A DNA stretch of 6,441 nt from NCBI GenBank assembly GCA_027295555.1, contig JAPUKT010000020.1:1-6441 (forward strand), in the 5' to 3' direction. Every line of letters begins with the position of its first letter. The stretch's first letter is position 1. Shown in pieces: positions 6,137-6,441 of this stretch. A program made the position numbers and the translations under genes. The notes under the pieces are model-generated. The model was not told the DNA's origin. It saw nothing but the letters and a program-made list of their open reading frames with translations, and ran no database searches. Source of the DNA: Deltaproteobacteria bacterium (GTDB taxonomy: Bacteria; Myxococcota_A; Polyangia; Polyangiales; Houyiibacteriaceae).

Positions 6137-6169
6137 CTTTCGGGGCGACGCGGCGGTATCCTTCCCCCC

Positions 6170-6441
6170 ATGGAGCAGGACTACGCGCATTTCCACAAGG
6201 ACCCGGTGAACATGCTGATTCACATCGTGGCGGTCCCTCTGTTCATTTACGGGGTCTGGCTGGTCGTCAGCGCGGCCCTCGTAGGGCGTTGGCTTGCCGT
6301 GATTGGAGGCCTTGCGGCCATGGGGGTCTCGCTTGCGCTTCAGGGCAGGGGTCACAAGCGAGAGCCGAATCCCCCGCTGCCCTTCGACGGCCCGGGTGAC
6401 TTCACGAAAAGGATCTTCCTCGAGCAGTTCTACAAGTTCCC
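6170..6441 (+). CDS. DUF962 / Mpo1-like membrane protein, 5' part (truncated by window end)
   Basis: ATG 6170 is the only standard start codon (ATG, GTG or TTG) in this frame after the in-frame TGA at 6134-6136; no clear Shine-Dalgarno is seen. The first 90 residues fit the DUF962 (Mpo1-like) family: FHKDPVNMLIHIVAVPL (residues 8-24) corresponds to the conserved 'H..p.N..iH....P' start, and ALQGRGHKREPNPPLPF (56-72), FDGPGDF (72-78) and FLEQFYKFP (83-91) to the conserved segment after the second helix. Two membrane helices lie at about 17-37 and 41-58. His18 and His62 match conserved histidines; in yeast Mpo1 such histidines are needed for the Fe(II)-dependent 2-hydroxy fatty acid dioxygenase reaction. 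Bacterial members are mostly uncharacterised, so the activity is only inferred. The C-terminus lies beyond the window. Confidence 0.8.
   Translation, partial: MEQDYAHFHKDPVNMLIHIVAVPLFIYGVWLVVSAALVGRWLAVIGGLAAMGVSLALQGRGHKREPNPPLPFDGPGDFTKRIFLEQFYKF

Noticed and set aside
5693..6355. 220-residue minus-strand frame over the porin end and the small lipoprotein
   Set aside because: It is antisense to two genes with signal peptides and to the DUF962 start; the sequence looks like a random Arg/His/Pro-rich shadow.

Overview
The window is GC-rich, densely coded bacterial chromosome. Small lipoproteins, one with a Gly/Ser/Thr-rich linker just after the lipidated Cys, together with a YceI-like protein, an OprP/OprO-type porin and overall codon use suggest a Gram-negative proteobacterium or myxobacterium (Myxococcota is my best guess). 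That guess is an inference from style; there is no rRNA or marker-gene comparison behind it. I see no mobile element, CRISPR array, tRNA or rRNA.

Layout. (1) Positions 1-1071, plus strand: the 3' part of a YceI-domain gene, then a Cys-rich lipoprotein of unknown function. (2) Positions 1096-4170, minus strand: read in transcription order, a DUF47/PhoU-like gene, a PiT-family phosphate transporter gene and ychF (ribosome-associated P-loop ATPase). The first two are 12 nt apart and form a clear operon; ychF follows after 36 nt and may be cotranscribed. (3) Positions 4171-4344: a divergent control region with two perfect inverted repeats. (4) Positions 4345-6136, plus strand: an outer-membrane porin of the phosphate-selective O/P type and, after a single base, a small lipoprotein gene. 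(5) Positions 6170-6441: the 5' part of a DUF962/Mpo1-like membrane protein gene that runs off the window.

How the genes may work together. The central block looks like a two-membrane phosphate-uptake locus. The porin would let phosphate or other anions cross the outer membrane, PiT would carry phosphate across the inner membrane with a cation, and the DUF47 protein would modulate PiT. The shared divergent region holds a GTGTCA/TGACAC inverted repeat that can also be read as a degenerate 7-4-7 Pho-box-like element, so joint control by phosphate is plausible but unproven. The other genes (YceI, ychF, lipoproteins, DUF962) are ordinary. I found no convincing evidence of an entirely new system; the points most worth checking are the divergent control region and the porin's long acidic N-terminal segment.
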